A stretch of 64,000 bases of DNA from Hordeum vulgare subsp. vulgare. Taxonomy: Eukaryota > Streptophyta > Magnoliopsida > Poales > Poaceae. The position numbers and the translations under genes were made by a program. The notes below the pieces were generated by a model. It saw nothing but the letters and a program-made list of their open reading frames with translations. It was not told where the DNA came from and did not search any database. How positions within the stretch are numbered: position 1 is the first letter of the stretch; each line of letters starts with the position of its first letter. The stretch is from contig NC_058524.1 of NCBI RefSeq assembly GCF_904849725.1, positions 486,521,763-486,585,762 on the forward strand, in the 5' to 3' direction. This document shows positions 31,216 to 43,222 of this stretch, in pieces.

Positions 31216-33876
31216 TGTTAGAGCATATTTCTTCATATGTGGTTTTGGTAATTGATCACAATCCCTATGGAGTAATGGTTGCCTTGAGTTATATTCGAAG
31301 GATTTGTGCATAGGCATTTCTTGAAGTCCATCTGTTGGTTTCAAGGAATTTACATGATGAGCAAGTTGGTATTCAAGGTTTTATCCAAAGATTGGTCATA
31401 AAGACACAAGGTTGATCAAGACTAAGTCAAAGAGTGAATCAAGTTGATCAACACACAAAGCATGCAGGATGTACCGAGAGGGATCAAGTGGTCCCATGAT
31501 ATGGTAAGCATTGTCCATTATGTTTTGTGTACTAACCCATGGTCTACGTGAGAGTCTATGTGGGGTTAGGTATGTTTCCATGGGCTTGCATCAAGAGGAA
31601 GATCTCATACAACCAATGGACGATGACATCAAGTGGTGATCTTCATCAAGATTGCGGTATGCAAGTTCAATTGGAGCATCCGAAGAGATCATGCTTGAGG
31701 ATTGTCGCCCATTGTGGTGGAAATGGACTTGTGAAGATGTGCTGAAGAGTGGTTCACACATAGTGAAGTATGGGGGAGCAATCTACTATTCTTCATCGAG
31801 CCAGCGCAATCAAGAAATGTGTTCCATCTTGAGGAGGATCACATCATCATCATTTAGCTCAAGTGAACTATGCGCAAGGGAAAGGTTTGTCCTTGATAGG
31901 TTTTCTATTTTACCGGCGTCAGTGTGTTAGTTGGGAGACAGATTATAGGATACATTGTCGTACTATCAAGGGGGCTCTCAAGTGAGAAGCTTGATCGTAT
32001 CATTTGTTGAGAGCTCAAACCATTGCATTATTGGTATCATCATCTTTCTTTGTTCTTGGTTGGCTTTTCTCCATGTGGGTTCTTGAGCTTATGGACATCT
32101 TCATGACAAGCTCGAGTTCATAAAAATGGATTTCATGTGCATATTCTATGATGTTTTTGATGTTGGAGTTTTTGTCGGTTCTTCATTCATAGAAGTTTAA
32201 CATCGTTGTTGGATATATCTTGTCGTCCTGAATCCAACAAGATTGAGTTTTCTCGATACGGAGCTCATTTGCACAAGTTATGGCAGTTATGGTCTTATTT
32301 GTTTTCATCTCGTGCATTTGTCCTAGCCTAAGAAGACCCAATCGGTAGTACCGGTACTACCTCTTTTCCAACGTAGTACTGCCCTTGTCAATGATAGTAC
32401 CGCTCTCTTCGGGGGCTCGACACTTTTCGCGTCGGTCTGAGCTATTTCTGGAGCGGTACTTCTAGGCGGTAGTGCCGCTCAAAGAGCGGTAGTACCGCTT
32501 ATTACTATAGCGCCAGTCCCGCCTAGGTTTTCTTGGGCTAGATTCTCAGCAGATCTTGAGCGGTTGTAGGAGGCGGTACTACCCCTTATGGGCGGTAGTA
32601 CCGCTCCTAGAAGCTGTAGTACCGCCCCGATAGTAGTACCGCCTCTGCCTCCCTCCTGATCTGCTTCTCCGCAGCCACAATGGTAGTACCACTCCCCAGG
32701 AGCGGTACTACCTCTAATGGGCGCTAGTACGACTCTCTGGAGCGGTAGTATCGCTTGTGTGCGGACTGAGGGGTAAAGGCTGGATTTACCCCCTCCTATA
32801 AAAGGGGTTCTTCTTCCCCGCTGAACCCCATCCTTTGAACTCGTGTTCTTCCCCCATTGTTGACCTTCTTTGAGCTTGCTAAATCTCAATCCCTCTAATG
32901 ATTCTTGCTAGTTCTTGAGGGAAAAGAGAGAGGAGATCTAGAACCACATTTGCACCAATCACTTTCTCCTCTTTGTGAGGGGAACCCCTTGGATCTAGAT
33001 CTTGGAGTTCTTTGTGTTCTTCTTCGGTCTTCCTCCCATTTTATTCCACAACACTAGTTGTCGTCGTGGGATTTGGGAGAGAAGGACTTGGGCACTCCGT
33101 GTGCCCTTGTCATTGCATTTGGTGCATAGGTTTGAGTTCTCCACGATGATATGTGGAAGTGAAGTTTGAGAAGCTTATTACTCTTGGGTGTTTGTGCATC
33201 CTAGAGCTTGTGCCTCTCGAGTGCTTTGGCATCCTAGACGGTTGGTGGTGCATCGGATCTCAATCATTGGGTGTAAAGCTCTAGGCAAGCGTCGTTGTCT
33301 CCATTTAAGTTGTGGAGATTTCCCTGAGCAATTGAGGTCACCTCGGAGCCACAATCCATTGTGGTGAAGCTTCATGGTGTTGTTGGGAGCCTCCAATTAA
33401 GTTGTGGAGATTGCCAACCTTGTTTGTACGAGTTCGGTGACCATCCTCAAGGGTCCCTTAGTGGAATCATGGCATCTTGCATTGTGTGAGGGCGTGGGGA
33501 GATTATAGTGGCCCTAGTGTCTTCTTGGAGAGCATTGTGCCTTCACACCTCTCCAAATGGAGATTAGCATCCGCAAGGGTGTGAACTTCAGGATACATCA
33601 TCGTCTCCACATGCGTCGGTTATCTCTTACCCGAGCCCTTTACTTATGCACTTTAGTTTGTGATAGCCATATTGTTTCTTGTTATATATCTTGCTATCAC
33701 TTAGTTGTTTATCTTGCTTAGGGTAATTTGTTGGTCCACATAGGTGAGCCTAGTTGTTTTAGGTTTGGTGCTTAACTAGTTAAACTTTAGTTTTATTCCG
33801 CATTTGTTCAAGCCTAAACCGTATTTATTTTAAAGCGCCTATTCAACCCCCTATAGGCGGCATACACGTCTTTTCA
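31216..33876 (+). repeat. Solo LTR-1 (2.66 kb) with GGTAGTACC palindrome cluster
   Basis: It starts TGTTAGAGCATATTTC and ends CGTCTTTTCA, with perfect 5-bp duplications CCACG at 31211-31215 and 33877-33881. No primer-binding site or internal sequence is attached, so it is a solo LTR left by recombination between two LTRs. A TATAAAAG box lies at 32797-32804. About fifteen variants of the near-palindrome GCGGTAGTACCGC cluster at 32340-32760, just upstream of the TATA box. The frames at 31396-31930, 32479-32889 and 33178-33396 are shadows. Confidence 0.92.
32797..32804 (+). promoter_or_regulatory. TATA box of solo LTR-1
   Basis: TATAAAAG in CCCCTCCTATAAAAGGGG, about 1580 bases from the LTR start and directly after the palindrome cluster. 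It is the likely U3/R core promoter of the lost element. Confidence 0.7.
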
Positions 33877-33881
33877 CCACG

Positions 33882-34211
33882 GCATAGCCGAACATCGCGC
33901 TTTACAAGGGGGCTCCAATTGGCCCCCGCGGTCAAGCTCCCGTGGTTAAGTGAAAGACTTAAAACCACATAGTTCGATTGCCTGGTTTTCTCCGCTTTAC
34001 CGCCTTAGGGCACCAAGACTTTGGCTAAGGGTAACAATACAGAGGCCTAAAACACCCCTGTTAGTATGTGTGGGGAGGGGATGAAGCCGACGACTAGAAA
34101 CTTTCAGTATTAAAATCAACCACACAAGAGTTGTAATTAAAAAAGACACGGTATACCATGCAAAAGTAAAACGGCATTGTATCATGAAACCACTTACATG
34201 GGATGAGGTTT
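33882..34211 (-). other. 3' untranslated part of the gypsy remnant
   Basis: 330 bases between the solo LTR and the stop codon of the minus-strand frame. No gene. It contains GGGGGCTCCAATTGGCCCCC, a GC-rich near-palindrome, at about 33907-33926. Confidence 0.45.
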
Positions 34212-35045
34212 TCATTCAAAGATTAAATCTTTGGAGCAATGCGCCTCTACAACCTGAGCACCTTTCATAGTAGTGGAGAAATACAGCTCTGGGAGTCTAT
34301 GCTCCTTTCCAGGTGGTGGAGGTGGGGTGGCCATCTTGAAGGGCTCCACTTTCGGCCAATGCATCATGGTTATCGCAAAAGGCGATCCGAGCTCCCTCGA
34401 TGCAGACAGAGCACTTCACACTATCAATCTATGGTGCAACAACTATCAGCTTTTGCACGAGGCCAAAATAGTTGCTGGGCAGCGGCTCTGTCGGCTAAAT
34501 CCTGATGCAAAGATCCTTCATTACCGGCTCTGTCATCTTATGCAGCTCCATCAGTTGCTTCAACTGATCAGAGACAAGAAGGGGTTTCGTGGGGGCTTGA
34601 AATTGCGTCTATAAGAGCCTTTGTTGGACCTCGCCCTTGTGGGATGCATAGTGCTTCAAAGCATCTGCCGCACTCTTCGAGAGATCCACAATCACGCCTA
34701 GAGAACGCCACACTCGAGTAAGCAATGCAAATCTTTGTCCGCCGAAAATACACTTTAATAAATATCTCTTACCATTTGCAATTTGCTTGATCTGATGGAT
34801 CTCCTTGTGATGAATGTGTGCCTCCTTCCGCACTTCTTGGAGTGCGGGAGTTACCGAGGTCAGCTTGGAAGATTTTTCTCTATTCTTCTGCCCAAGTGCC
34901 TCATTTTTCGTGATGGCTTCCTTGAGCTCTTACTTGACCTCATTGACCGTGGCCACGGACCTCTCACTCGCAGACTTGGCATGTTCAGCCACCGCTCTTT
35001 GTTCGGTAGCCTCATGCCGACGTCAGCAGCAACAACTATGATGGT
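34212..35045 (-). pseudogene. Gypsy (probable Tat-lineage) coiled-coil ORF, 3' part, decayed
   Basis: The minus strand encodes a Glu/Lys/Ala-rich coiled coil (SERSVATVNEVK, stop, ELKEAITKNEALGQ), then FGGQRFALLTRVWRSLG, DLSKSAADALKHYASHKG, SDQLKQLMELHKMTEPVMKD and, after a frameshift near 34380, a C-terminus CSKDLIFE followed by stop at 34212. This order matches, from memory, the accessory protein annotated as 'putative gypsy type transposon' in grass Tat-lineage elements. In-frame stops near 34900, 34610, 34505 and 34440 and the frameshift kill it. No function in the host is implied. Confidence 0.55.
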
Positions 35046-35059
35046 CACACAAATAAATC

Positions 35060-35565
35060 ACACTTAGGGAAAAATACTAAAGGCCATTTGCATTTATGTC
35101 CCTAACTCAAAGCACCTACTTAGATTTGCCCCTAATTTTCAGCTATGCTCAAATTTATCCCTCTGCCATCAACTCTCCTTATAGAAATGCCCTTCTGTGC
35201 CGTTATCGTCCTGTCAACGGGCTTCGACCGTCTCTGTGAACAGTAAATTAAAACATAGTAAAATAAAAAAAATCTGAAATTTTGAGGGATCAAAGATACT
35301 CACGTGCGCAAGGTGCGTGCAAATTTTCATGCTATTTGGACATTCGAGGAGCTCGTACCAAAGGAAAAATAAATAAATTGTACGCCTGTGAACAACAAAT
35401 TCGGAAAAAGCAAAAAAGTCTGAAAAAATTAGCGTCCAAGATGCTTGGGTGCGCAAGGTGCATGCAAAATTTTGTGATCAAATGGCATGCAAGGATCTCT
35501 AGCAAAAAAACCAAAATAGTGCCAAATTTTGTTTTTTCTCCATGAGTTCCTACAATTTTTCTTAG
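35060..35565. repeat. Unclassified repeat with internal duplication, abutting Copia-4
   Basis: AT-rich DNA containing two diverged direct copies of about 150 bases: GTGAACAGTAAATT..GTGCGCAAGGTGCGTGCAAA (from 35226) and GTGAACAACAAATT..GTGCGCAAGGTGCATGCAAA (from 35389). No coding capacity is recognised. It ends where Copia-4 leader sequence begins. Confidence 0.5.
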
Positions 35566-36029
35566 GACGAGGGTAGCATTATAAGGTGATCCCTCACTAA
35601 AATTTCAAGATCAAAATTGTGTTCTCCCCGACTGTGCACCGTTGCGAGAGTTCGTTGTTTCGAGACACCACATGATGATTGGGTGTGATAGACTCAATGT
35701 TCACATACAATAGGTGCAAACAGTTGCACACACGGAACACTCAGGTTAAACTTGACGAGCCTAGAATGTACAGACATAGCCTCGGAACACAAGAGACTGA
35801 AAGGTCGAGCATGAATCATATAGTTGATATGATCAACATGGTGATGTTCACCATTGAAACTAAATTCAACTCACATGGATTAGTGAATTTGGATCATGCG
35901 ACACTCGAATGACTAGAGGGATGTCAATTTGAGTGGGAGTTCTTAAGTAATATGATTAATTGAACTCATTATCGCGAATATAGTCAAAATGTCTTTGCAA
36001 ATTATGTTGTAGCTTGCGTTGTAGCTCTA

Positions 36030-37402
36030 CTATTTTTTATATGAGAAAAGATAATAGTAGCAATTATGTGGACTGGGTCCGTAAACTGAGGATTGTCCTC
36101 ATTGTTGCATAGAAGGCTTACGTCCTTAATGCAACACTTAGCGTGCTGAACCCCGAACGTCATCTGTGGATGTTGCGAATATCTGAAACACACGTTTTTG
36201 ATGACTACGTGATAGTTCAGTGCATAATACTTAACGGCTTAGAATTGTGGCGTCGAAGACATTTTGAACGTCACAGAACATATGAGATGTTCCAAGAGCT
36301 GAAATTGGGATTTCAGCCTCGTGCCCACGTCAAGAGGTATGAGACCTCCGACAAGATTCTTTGTCTACAAAGTAAGGGAGAAAAGCTCAATCGTCAAGCA
36401 TGTGCTCAGATTGTCTGAGTGCTACAATCGTTTGAATTGAGTGAGAGTTGATCTTCCAGATGAGATAGCAATGGTTCTCCAAATTCACTGCCACCAAGCT
36501 ACTAGAGCTTCGTGACGAGCTATAACATATCAAGGATAGATATGATGATCCTTGAGCTATTCACGGTGTTTGACACCACGAAAGTAGAAATCTAGTAGGA
36601 GCATCAATTGTTGATGGTTAGTAAAACCACTAGTTTCAAGAAGGGCAAGGGCAAGAAGGGATACTTCATGAAACGGCAAACCAATTGCTGCTCTAGTGAA
36701 GAAACCCAAGGTTGAACCCAAACCCGAGACTAAGTACTTCTGTTATGAGGGGAACGGTCACTGAAGTGGAACTACCCTAGATACTTGGTAGATGAGAAGG
36801 CTGGCAAAGTCGACAAAAGTATATTGGATATACATGATATTGATGTGTACCTTACTAGTACTCCTAGCAGCACCAGGGTATTAGATACCGGTTCAGTTGC
36901 TAAGTGTTAGTAACTCGAAATTATAGCTACGGATTAAACAGATACTAGCAAGGGTGAGGTGACGATGTGTGTTGGAAGTAATTCCAAGGTTGATGTGATC
37001 AACATCGTACGCTCCCTCTACCATCGGGATTAGTGTTAAACCTAAATAATTGTTCTTTGGTGTTTGCGTTGAGCATAGACATGATTAGATTGTGTTGATC
37101 ACAATACAGTTATTCATTTAAAGAGAATAATGGTTACTCTATTTATTTGAATAATACCTTCAATGGTCTTGCACCTAAAATGAATGGTTTATTGAATCTC
37201 AATCGTAGTGATACACATGTTCGTAATATTGATGCCAAAAGATACAAAGTAGTAATGATAGTACCACTTATTTGTGGCACTGCCGCTTGAGTCATATTGG
37301 TATAAAACACATGAAGAAGCTCCATGTTGATGGATCTTTGGACTCACTCATTTTTGAAACGTTTGAGACATGCGAACCATGCCTATTGGTATAAACGCAT
37401 GA
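36030..37402 (+). pseudogene. Copia-4 gag and protease remnant
   Basis: The decayed reading is alignable to Copia-2: NSSNYVDWVRKL, YEMFQELKL, RYETSDK, a broken knuckle at about 36735-36764 (CFYCKG has become FCYEGNGH then stop), DTGSVAK near 36890, then PSGLVLNLNN and the start of the pre-integrase domain near 37270. Many stops and frameshifts prevent translation. The frame at 36143-36418 is the longest surviving gag piece. The same knuckle damage occurs in Copia-3 (52527-52556), so the decay is shared. Confidence 0.85.
37296..37402 (+). repeat. 89-bp tandem duplication inside Copia-4, second copy split by CACTA-1
   Basis: Copy one is 37296-37384 (ATTGGTATAAAACACATGAA..). Copy two begins at 37385 with ATTGGTATAAACGCATGA and, after removal of CACTA-1 and one TGA duplication, continues at 43223 to about 43293. 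Copia-3 has this stretch once (about 53070-53160). Copy one keeps GCGAACCATGCC as in Copia-2, while copy two has GCAAATCATACC as in Copia-3. Confidence 0.85.
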
Positions 37403-37489
37403 CACTACACCACGACACCACATTCCCTACACACGTGTGTTGGGAAAACTACAATGTACCAACGGGGTTTTGGTCAGGAAAACTTGTAT

Positions 37490-37615
37490 CAGACTGTCGG
37501 TCGGCAATACTCACATATAGTGCCCAACTATCGGTCGGGAATACTTTATTTTCCTATGTCATATTATCGGTCGGGAATACTTCACTTCCCTTTGGATTAT
37601 TGGTCGGGAATGAAA
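37490..37615 (+). repeat. CACTA-1 left subterminal repeats
   Basis: Four copies of a motif around TCGGTCGGGAATACT spaced about 30-40 bases. In known CACTA elements such repeats bind the TNPA-like protein. Confidence 0.8.
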
Positions 37616-37699
37616 CGCCGAGCGTTTTCTTGTGGGTAAATGGGCCGGCTAGATGGCTGTGCGCGTGGGGATGAAAACTTGGCGCGAAAACAGCCCACT

Positions 37700-40600
37700 A
37701 CGCGAAAAATCCCTCCTTTTTCCTCGTTCTGCCTCCACCGGTGCCACAGACTGCCCCCAAATCTTATTCTTCCTCCAAACTAAATCCCCCCCCCCGCTCC
37801 GCCGCTCGAGCTCTCTCTCGCCGTCCATCTACGTGCTCTCCGTCCGGCGAGGCTGTCGCCCCCTCTGCCGCTTGTTCTCCAGCGTCTCCACCGCCCTGCC
37901 TTGTCCGTCCTCCCCCTCTCCACCATCGCCGTTGGAGTGCAAAAGAGATCTCGGCGGCGATAAGAGAGGGCTCGAGATAGGGTCCGTGAGGGGCTTCATA
38001 TAGAGAGGAGAAAAGAGGTCCTCCGCTCCTTCCTCGACCGGATCTGCTCCCCTTCATCCACCCCAACCCCGTGAGCTCCTCCCTAGTAGTTCCTCTTCTC
38101 ACCCCTCTTCCATTGTTTGTGATGTTGCTTGCTTGCTGTTTGCTACTACTGTGTGACGGTGTGCCTGCTTGCTGCTTGCTACTGCTCCTATGGTCCTTGC
38201 TATTTGTGTGGTTGTGGTGTGGTAGTTGTTGTTGTGCTGTGGTGTGCAGTGTGCTGCTAGCCACGGTTGTGCTGCTTGATGTGCTAGTGCTACTGTCGTA
38301 TTGCTACTGAATGTTGATGTTCTACTGCCTACTGATTGGTTATTTATCCAGTTTCTTCCTTGGAAATGAAGCATTAGACGGTATACATGGTAATATGTTG
38401 TCCCTTGAAAATTGAAACTCTGTTATGAATTGTAATTCTGCTAAACCTCGTAAGCAATGAAGTGTACATTCTTTGAGGCAAAATTTAGATGAAGAGAATA
38501 ACAAAAATCTTTTGTATACCATTTATAGGTAAGAAGTGGCATCGGGCTAGACAGAGAAAATAAAAGGAGAATATAGACCAGCATTGATTGTTACTAGTCA
38601 ATGCACAGAGCTAGATATCGGTGTACTTCTTCTACTTGTTGCTTATTAAAATTTTGTTATTTCACACTCATCTCCCCCAACTAACTTTCTGTGATCTGAT
38701 TTATCTCTAGATATGGTTCACTCTTTCTGTTACAGGCAAATGTTAGTAACCAAAACATTGGTCTTCGGCACATGTGAGAAATAATGTGTTTTTTTCAGAA
38801 GAGTACAAATGAATTTGTGTTGCTGTAAAGAAATAGGGCGGACCATCTAATACAATATTGTTTCAGAATATGTGTTTTTTGAATGATTATTCGGTTTTTT
38901 CTTATGTGACCTGGGTAACTAGATGAAAGTTCCATAGATGATGGAACGTTGTTATACTACTCCACCTCACTACACCTGCATTGGTCCACACTCAAAATAA
39001 AACTAGAATATTGGAACTTTGGTTTCTCTTGAATTTGGTGTTTGGTTCACTTGCATAGGAGGTTTTGTCGATGAGTGCACTTGCACTAAGTATAGCACAT
39101 AGTGTGTCAACGTTACCAGTAAATGGTTTGTCCAACTAAAACAACATCAGCATGTTGTTTCTTATTTATGAAAATAATTAAGATGATCCAAAGGTAAGGA
39201 TGGTGAGAGCTTATTATAACTTAGCAAACATGTTAATCCCTCTGATCCATAATAAATTAATCCATTAGCATTTTTATGCATATGATTTAATCTAATTTTT
39301 AGTTGTCCTAATTTAATAACAGTACTATTTATATTACTGATTTTAAGATAGATGCAATACATGTTTCAGCAATCAACAGTTCACCAACCTGTTTATTGTA
39401 TGCGTTAATTGGACTAATAAACAACAAATGTGCGATTTATGGAAGTCAAGTTACTAAATATTCATGATGCTATCTTTTTCCCTGAACTTCTTATCCACGA
39501 TCAATTGAGAGTCGAATACTTAAGTGGTTCAGGAAAGCTTCAAATGGAACAATGGCAAACATCTCCATTGATGCTACAAAGCATATCAATGATTTTGAAG
39601 TGAGTCTGCATGTTAATTACATTACTTTTGGTATCATGCCCTACTGATCTAAACGTACTTAGTTTTCTGAATTCCATAGGATGCTTATGATAAAGAAAAC
39701 TATGCCCTTAGCCTTTATAGACTGCTGTAGATTTCATTATGCAGTTTTTGCTTGCATCACGTTTTTGTGCTTTATTAGGCACTTTATGTTGCAGTGTTCT
39801 ATATTAGACAATTCATTTTTTTTCCAGGCAGTGTACAGATGTGGATTGGACTGTACTTACTGCTTACCATCTTCTATATCACCATAACATACTTTTGTGA
39901 AGTATGGGATGGATGGGAGGTGCGACACGATTTTGTAAGTACGAACAGAAAAATGCAGTATGTCTGATAATCTTTATGGCTTTTCTTCTTTATGTTTTGG
40001 TGTTTAAGATACTTATGCCACCATGTAAAATATTTATCCAATAACTTCAGTCTTGCTGTGCTGCTATATCTGAATTTGTGAACTTCTTGATAATACGGCG
40101 GATGAGGTTCGTAATAACTTCTAACGTCTTCTATGAACCAGATACTTGCTAATTTAAACACGACATTAGGAGATGATAACCTAAGGATGCAAGAGCTCGA
40201 CGTGCGACAACTACATACGAAGGTAAAGAATAATCTCTCCAAATCACATTTTTCTTGATACTGCTTTCTTGTGAAATCTGGATGCTAAAATTGTTCTCTT
40301 GTGTTCATGTTGCCTTCTTTAATAACACCATACTCTAAACTATGTATGAACTGCGTCGGCGGAACAAGTGTTGATATCTTTTGTTAGATGGCGGAACAAG
40401 CGTCGACGGAACAAGTGAGAGTCCTTATTAGTTTGTCATGAGTCAACTAGCTACCGACAGGCATACAAAAACATATACAATATGAAAATATGTCTCATAA
40501 TATATCCAATTATATCTGTTTTGGCATTCTACATGTAGATATTTTTCTATATAAACCCTATAAAATTTGATTTCTCAAAATTCTATATACACTTATATTA

Positions 40601-42560
40601 TGGAACACAGGGGAGGGAGCTTTCATAATGCAACTAGCGTTTGAGTTAGCCCTTACAAGACCTGTCATTTTTTTCTTCTGAAATTGTACAATACACATAT
40701 TGTTTGCCACCCTTTTCATTTTGTAAAATGTCAAAATTTGCCAGGTTTTAAGATGTTTTTTCCTCCGTTGGTGTGACAATGATAATCACTATAGCTTATG
40801 TTTCCGGGGTAAACATATGCAAAGCATGTGGCTCTACGTAACCATAGAGCCTATTCATTTGGTATATTTATTTTGTTGTTTTGCTTTCACAAGACTGAAA
40901 GAACTTAACATTGAGTTAATTAATATCTTGTTATAGGGTACTAAAAATGTTTCTTGTATAGTTTTTTAATATGCTTGCTTGTTGCATTTTAGAACTGTTG
41001 TGTTTGTCTCTAGAAGTAATTTTCTGCTCTGCATACACTTTAGATGGCTCTTCCAGAAGCAGAGCGGGGGCAGCCGGAAGAGGGGCGGACGCGGACACGG
41101 CCGTGCAGAAGAGCGCCGGTTGTTTCAGGTTCATCTCCGACGCCATGGAGGTCGTGCTCAAGGTAAGCGTGTATGCGCTGGAGCGGTAGCTAGCGACTTT
41201 GTGTGGGTAGAAGAGTTGCCATTAGATTATTCAAGTTCCTGCCGATTCTGACACACACTTGTGGTGCGAACACTTTGAAACTTACTAGAACTTGGTTGCT
41301 CCATTTGGCGGCTAGCTCCACCAACGTCGTGAAGGCTGCAACATTGCCATTACGAAGCAGCAGGTGGATGTCAAATTATTTTTTGCTCATCTTTTTCTTG
41401 CATACCAAGAGGAAGATGCAGTGATATGCATGTCAAAGTATTTTTTGTGCATTGGTGAAAATTACAACATCCATATAGTGTTACCAAGTACAACATAGGA
41501 TTTTTGTCAAATAGATTCTGCAGATATCATGTGAGGAAGCTTATTTTCAATCCAACGTAACTTCATTGTGCGCTTCTTTTGGCTATGTAAAAAGCACAAG
41601 TTCTGACTTCTGTGTGTTTCATATAATGCAAGGCTAAAAGTAACAATGCATTTGTTATATTTTTTAACCACTATCATACCACTGTCGCTTGTCTAGACTG
41701 TCTCTCTTTCACTAAACTATGCTTGTAGACGTTAACAAATACGCCAGCTAGATTATTTCGCCCAATCCCACCCCAAGAGACGCGCCCAGGGCGCGTCCCT
41801 GCCACTAGTTGTTATAGAATTGCTCAAGCACTCCATCAAGCAAAAACTTAGCAACAAACTCTAACCGTACACACGAGTACTTGGACACATGAATCATATA
41901 GAACACTTAAATTGACATATGATGTGGTCAGCCGATTGGTGGGCCTTTTAGGTGTCATGACTATTCTCCTTTCTTGTGATATTATTGTTGTCTTGATTTT
42001 CCTGCAATTGATATCTTGGCTATCATTTAATCAACCACTTATAATAGGTTTGGTTGTCTTCTATTGTACAATAGCTATTTGAACTAAATCTGTTGTCTTT
42101 CATATATATAGGAATTGTCTTCTACTATTTAGGCTCTTGCTGCTGTTGTTGTTGTTGCTGCTTCATTTTCTGCTCTCAAACCTACACCAGTCAAATTCAA
42201 CCGGGAAAAAGAAACTCCTACATACAGATCATCGGATAGTGGCTTGAAAAAATGTTATATATCTCAGTTTTGTCATTTAAACCCATTTGATGTCATCTTC
42301 ATAACTCTGTCTCTATCTCCAGCTATGGTGTGTGGAATTTTAAATAGGGATTTTGACTTGCAGATGTTCAAGCTGGAGGATTTGGCGATGGAATATGGAT
42401 CAATGAGATGAAGAAAGGTGTTGCTGTCAAGTACTAGAATGATGGAAGGATCTTGTGGGTATCTAGTTTCCCACTACCAGGAGCCAATGTAGATGATGTG
42501 CCTCGAGGACAAATTCCATAAAACAAAGCGACACATTTTTGCTCACAGACAATGAACCAT
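37700..42560 (+). other. CACTA-1 interior with exon-like fragments, no intact gene
   Basis: 37700-38060 is a CT- and GC-rich stretch like a plant 5' leader or first exon. Exon-like pieces on the plus strand include about 39500-39600 (ILKWFRKASNGTMANISIDA before GTGAGT), about 40140-40220 (LDVRQLHTK before GTAAAG), 41043-41162 (CFRFISDAMEVVLK before GTAAGC) and about 42363-42530 (GGFGDGIWINEMKKGVAVKY, then a stop, then NDGRILWVSSFPLPGANVDD). I do not recognise these proteins. They could be degraded element-encoded exons or captured host exons. The frames listed in this stretch are short and mostly in intron-like AT-rich DNA. Confidence 0.4.
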
Positions 42561-42769
42561 AAATTTTGCTGTATTGAATTAGTTAAGTTAGTTTATGGGA
42601 AATTTGGATGTGAAAATTAATGCATATGTGTTATTATTGTTCGGTTTTGGTTTAGTATTGTTGGACAAAGTGCACGCTATTGTAATGATTTGTGTAACTT
42701 GATTGATATTTTGTTGATAATGTGAAATCCAGCTATATGGGAGGGCTAATTGATGTTGGTTGGAAAAAC

Positions 42770-43190
42770 AAACCCCATCTGACAGTTGGTTAGGAAAAGC
42801 TAATGCGCGGCCAAATAGAATGTCGGTCGGGAAAGAATACACTGTTCGATAGTCGGTTGGGAAAGAATACACTGTCCGATAGTCGGTCGGGAGAGGCCCG
42901 TGCTGCCCCAACAGATTGTTGGTTGGGAAAGAATACTCCATCTGACAGTCGGTTGGGAAAGGCCCATGGCAGCCCCAATGGACTGTTGGTCGGGAAAGGT
43001 CCATGAAAGGCCCAACAGAATGTTGGTCGGGAAAGATGCTCTATAGCTGACAAGCAGTCGGTTGGGAAATCTATGTCGGTCGGGAAATGGCTTTCCCGTC
43101 TGGACTTTCCCCAACAGATAGGGTCGGTCGGCAATACTCTTTCCCGACCGACTATGTGTTGGCAGATATTGTATTCCCGACCAACCTGAC
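42770..43190 (+). repeat. CACTA-1 right subterminal repeats
   Basis: More than ten copies of GTCGGTCGGGAAAG/GTTGGTTGGGAAAG in plus orientation, spaced about 20-40 bases, with inverted copies (CCCGACCGAC, CCCGACCAAC) in the last 50 bases. The proline-rich minus frames at 42588-43401 arise from this repeat. Confidence 0.85.
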
Positions 43191-43222
43191 TATCACGAAT
43201 GTAGTGTTGTGGTGTAGTGTGA

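Larger units (their letters stand above)
37403..43219 (+). mobile_element. CACTA-1: CACTA (En/Spm) transposon, 5.8 kb, apparently non-autonomous
   Basis: The left end is CACTACACCACGACACCACA. The right end read on the minus strand is CACTACACCACAACACTACA; with the next bases ttc the match is 23 bp with two mismatches. The 3-bp duplication TGA lies at 37400-37402 and 43220-43222. Subterminal repeats of the GTCGGTCGGGAA type occur at about 37495-37610 and more than ten times at about 42770-43190, as expected for transposase-binding sites. No transposase (TNPD/TNPA-like) frame was recognised. Interior: a GC-rich leader-like start (37700-38060), an intron-like TG-rich stretch, and scattered exon-like pieces. 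Confidence 0.92.

Noticed and set aside
31333..33876. TGTTGGTTTCAAGG at 31333 as the start of solo LTR-1
   Set aside because: Flanks CCATC and CCACG do not match. Starting at TGTTAGAGC (31216) gives perfect CCACG duplications.
38071..38310. 79-codon Leu/Cys-rich frame resembling a membrane protein
   Set aside because: It follows from TTG/CTG-rich low-complexity DNA in an intron-like part of CACTA-1; no start context or homologue is known to me.
41760..41820. Sequence CGCGCCCAGGGCGCGTCC as a possible hairpin or terminator
   Set aside because: A short GC palindrome in CACTA-1 interior with no neighbouring transcript signal; Rho-independent terminators do not apply to plant nuclear DNA.
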